Below are positions 5,371 through 6,820 of a stretch of DNA of 6,820 nucleotides, piece by piece. The position numbers were made by a program, and so were the translations under genes. Position 1 is the stretch's first letter, and every line of letters begins with the position of its first letter. Under the pieces are notes generated by a model. That model was not told the origin of the DNA and did no database searches. It saw only the letters and a program-made list of their open reading frames with translations. The DNA comes from Verrucomicrobiota bacterium (GTDB lineage Bacteria; Verrucomicrobiota; Verrucomicrobiia; Limisphaerales; JAEYXS01). Location: assembly GCA_021156225.1 (NCBI GenBank), contig JAJNBN010000189.1, positions 1-6,820 on the forward strand, in the 5' to 3' direction.

Positions 5371-5430
5371 AACCGTTTCTCCCACTGGAAATTTCTCTGG
5401 AGCTTTGGATCTGGGATTTACACCCGCAGC

Positions 5431-6738
5431 CTAGCCCTTCGCCGCCTTCAACAAAAATTCCTCCATTCGGTTCACCACTGCTTCCAGCGTGTAATGCTCC
5501 TTCACTTCATTCTGGCCTGTCACCGCCATTTGCAAGCGCCCCGCCGGCTCGTTTTGCAGGTATTGGATGCGTTGCGCCAGGTCCAGCACATCGCCCGCCG
5601 TGTAGAGCAGCGAGTTCACGCCGTGTTGCAACAATTCACCCGTGCCGCCGTAACCCGTGGACAGCACCATCATGCCCGCCGCCATCGCCTCCAGCGGTAT
5701 GGTGGAGTAAGGCTCTGCCCACTCGACGCTGTGGATGTAGAAATCATGTGCCTTGTAGAGCCTCGGCAATTCCATGGCCTGATCCACCGAGCCGTCCACC
5801 ACTACCGGCAATTTATGTCGGGTCGCAAACGATTTCAGCGATGCCATGTAATCGGATTCGCCGTTGCCGCAGATCGTCAGCGTTACCGCCGGATTCGTGG
5901 CAAACACTTCCTTGAAGGCTTCCACCACTGTCATCACGCCGCTTTCCTTGTGTAACCGGCCGACGACCATGAACTTCGTCGCCATCACTTCCGGCGGCCG
6001 GACCGGCGCAAAGAAGCGGTCAAACCGTATCCCCGGATGAATGATCGTGGGCGAGGGAATGTCATAGCCCGTCTGGATGGCTGAATCACAGATCACGCGG
6101 CTCGCGAATGCGATGTGCTTGAAGCGGAAAGTCTGGATGCTCCCCGGCTGCAAGGCCGTCCTTTCGCTATCGGCATCATAGATGTGCGAAAGTCGCTTGG
6201 TCATGACGTTATCCCGCGTAGGGGTCACTTCATCCATCTTGTCCCGTTGCTTGCTCATCTCCAATGAGGTACGCATGGCGGACTGGGCCATCGAAAGCTT
6301 CGGGCGGTTCCACCAGTCCAGCCACGGATCCTTGCTCAGGTCATTCGTGATCCAGTAATCGGCCACGTCATACGCCAGCGGCAATCCGCTCTGGTGCAGG
6401 GTGAAGATCAGTGACTTGGACAAACCGTGCAGACTCCACACATACACCACATCCGGACGATACTCCGTCAGCGTCTCGCGCAGGATCGTGTTGTTATGCG
6501 TTTCCAGTTCCTTCATCTCCATGAACTGGGTCTTCAAAGGGTGCCCGTAAACGCCGTTCAGATGCAGCCGGCGCGAAGTCTCCTTGTCCCGCTGCTCCGT
6601 TTTCAAGCCGTGATTCGAAGTCAGCACGTGTACGCCGTGACCGCGCTTGCGTAATTCCGTGGCCACCAGTTCGCAACGAACGTCATAAGTCGCGGCGTGA
6701 TGCGGCGGATAAATATTTACCAGGATGAGTATCTTCAC
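5431..6738 (-). CDS. GT4-family (GT-B fold) glycosyltransferase
   Basis: The protein has 435 residues from GTG at 6738, within the usual 350-450 range for GT4 enzymes. The N-terminal acceptor domain opens with MKILILVNIYPPHHAATYDV and contains ELRKRGHGVHVLTSN (28-42) and PDVVYVWSLHG (95-105). The C-terminal nucleotide-sugar domain has VVGRLHKESGVMTVVEAF (258-275), TLTICGNGE (286-294) and the diagnostic E-x7-E at Glu342 and Glu350, followed by AMAAGMMVLSTGYGGTGEL. The final helix (409-432) returns to the first domain, as in the family. These enzymes are retaining transferases acting at the inner face of the cytoplasmic membrane, usually on polysaccharide, lipopolysaccharide or glycolipid acceptors. 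The sugar cannot be told from sequence. A charged segment at about 131-200 lengthens the acceptor domain. It lies 18 bp downstream of another minus-strand gene and is probably in the same operon. Confidence 0.93.
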   Translation of the reverse strand: MKILILVNIYPPHHAATYDVRCELVATELRKRGHGVHVLTSNHGLKTEQRDKETSRRLHLNGVYGHPLKTQFMEMKELETHNNTILRETLTEYRPDVVYVWSLHGLSKSLIFTLHQSGLPLAYDVADYWITNDLSKDPWLDWWNRPKLSMAQSAMRTSLEMSKQRDKMDEVTPTRDNVMTKRLSHIYDADSERTALQPGSIQTFRFKHIAFASRVICDSAIQTGYDIPSPTIIHPGIRFDRFFAPVRPPEVMATKFMVVGRLHKESGVMTVVEAFKEVFATNPAVTLTICGNGESDYMASLKSFATRHKLPVVVDGSVDQAMELPRLYKAHDFYIHSVEWAEPYSTIPLEAMAAGMMVLSTGYGGTGELLQHGVNSLLYTAGDVLDLAQRIQYLQNEPAGRLQMAVTGQNEVKEHYTLEAVVNRMEEFLLKAAKG

Positions 6739-6740
6739 AG

Positions 6741-6750
6741 CTCTTCTTCC
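6741..6750 (-). promoter_or_regulatory. Shine-Dalgarno supporting the GTG start at 6738
   Basis: The minus strand reads GGAAGAAGAG, then CT, then GTG at 6738. The purine-rich stretch lies directly upstream of the GTG, and the protein then begins exactly at the beta-strand that opens the GT-B fold, so the non-ATG start is well supported. Confidence 0.55.
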
Positions 6751-6756
6751 GTCACT

Positions 6757-6820
6757 TTAATCAACCACCGGCGGGTTGGCGAGAGTGATTGTATCTCCCA
6801 CTTGCACCACCCCCGAAACT
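6757..6820 (-). CDS. 3' end of an unidentified minus-strand gene (partial)
   Basis: Only the last 20 codons and a TAA (6757-6759) are in the window, ending VSGVVQVGDTITLANPPVVD. The short stretch has a beta-strand/turn look (VQVGDTITL) but is too short to name a family. Its stop lies 18 bp before the GTG of the glycosyltransferase, which suggests the two share a transcript. An open frame this short could arise by chance; the spacing and codon choice favour a real gene end. Confidence 0.5.
   Translation of the reverse strand, partial: VSGVVQVGDTITLANPPVVD

Noticed and set aside
5362..5430. Possible terminator between the convergent genes, with CGGT/ACCG around the stop at 5370 followed by TTTCT.
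   Set aside because: The stem is only four base pairs and the T-run is interrupted. The rest of the 60-bp gap shows only a bulged CTGGG/CCCGCAG pairing without a T-run, so no terminator is called.
5268..5955. Plus-strand open frames 5268-5915 and 5494-5955.
   Set aside because: They are antisense to the GT4 glycosyltransferase, which has a complete domain set and E-x7-E motif. The shadow translations are Pro/Ser/Arg/His-rich.

Overview
The window looks like a chromosomal segment of a Verrucomicrobiota bacterium (Pedosphaera-like or a related soil/freshwater lineage). This is inferred from gene content, not from a marker gene. The clues are a GC-moderate genome (mid-50s % by eye) and a DUF2723 membrane glycosyltransferase lying 3 bp downstream of a small one-TM protein that itself follows an ECF sigma factor. 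A large secreted repeat protein also ends in the short 'YRIQ.SS.L...W......FYR' tail domain often seen in verrucomicrobial exported proteins. No RNA gene, CRISPR array, transposase or attachment site was found.

Layout. On the minus strand, reading from about 1983 down to 1, is an apparent operon: an ECF-type sigma factor (1321-1983), a small single-span protein that is a candidate non-zinc anti-sigma factor (852-1250), and a DUF2723/TMEM260-like protein glycosyltransferase that runs off the left edge (1-848). A 225-bp divergent intergenic region (1984-2208) carries a strong Shine-Dalgarno for the sigma gene, a weak promoter candidate with a dyad over its -10, and weaker symmetric elements. 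Rightward from 2209 is a 703-residue exported protein with 14 Trp-terminated beta-propeller repeats, read here as two seven-bladed propellers, plus a C-terminal tail domain. It is followed by three tightly packed small genes on the same strand: a three-TM membrane protein, a lipoprotein joined to it by an ATGA overlap, and a soluble hypothetical protein. A GT4-family glycosyltransferase (5431-6738, minus, GTG start) converges on them. The right edge holds only the last 20 codons of another minus-strand gene, 18 bp upstream of the glycosyltransferase.

How the parts may work together (inference). The sigma/anti-sigma pair probably responds to an envelope signal and may control its own operon, which would tie a protein O-glycosyltransferase to that signal. 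The divergently transcribed double-propeller surface protein is a candidate regulon member or glycosylation substrate. The three small genes have no recognisable function but look like a co-translated envelope cassette. The GT4 enzyme is probably part of a separate surface-polysaccharide locus extending to the right. The least described parts are the sigma / cysteine-free anti-sigma / DUF2723 arrangement, the 14-blade protein and the three-gene cassette.
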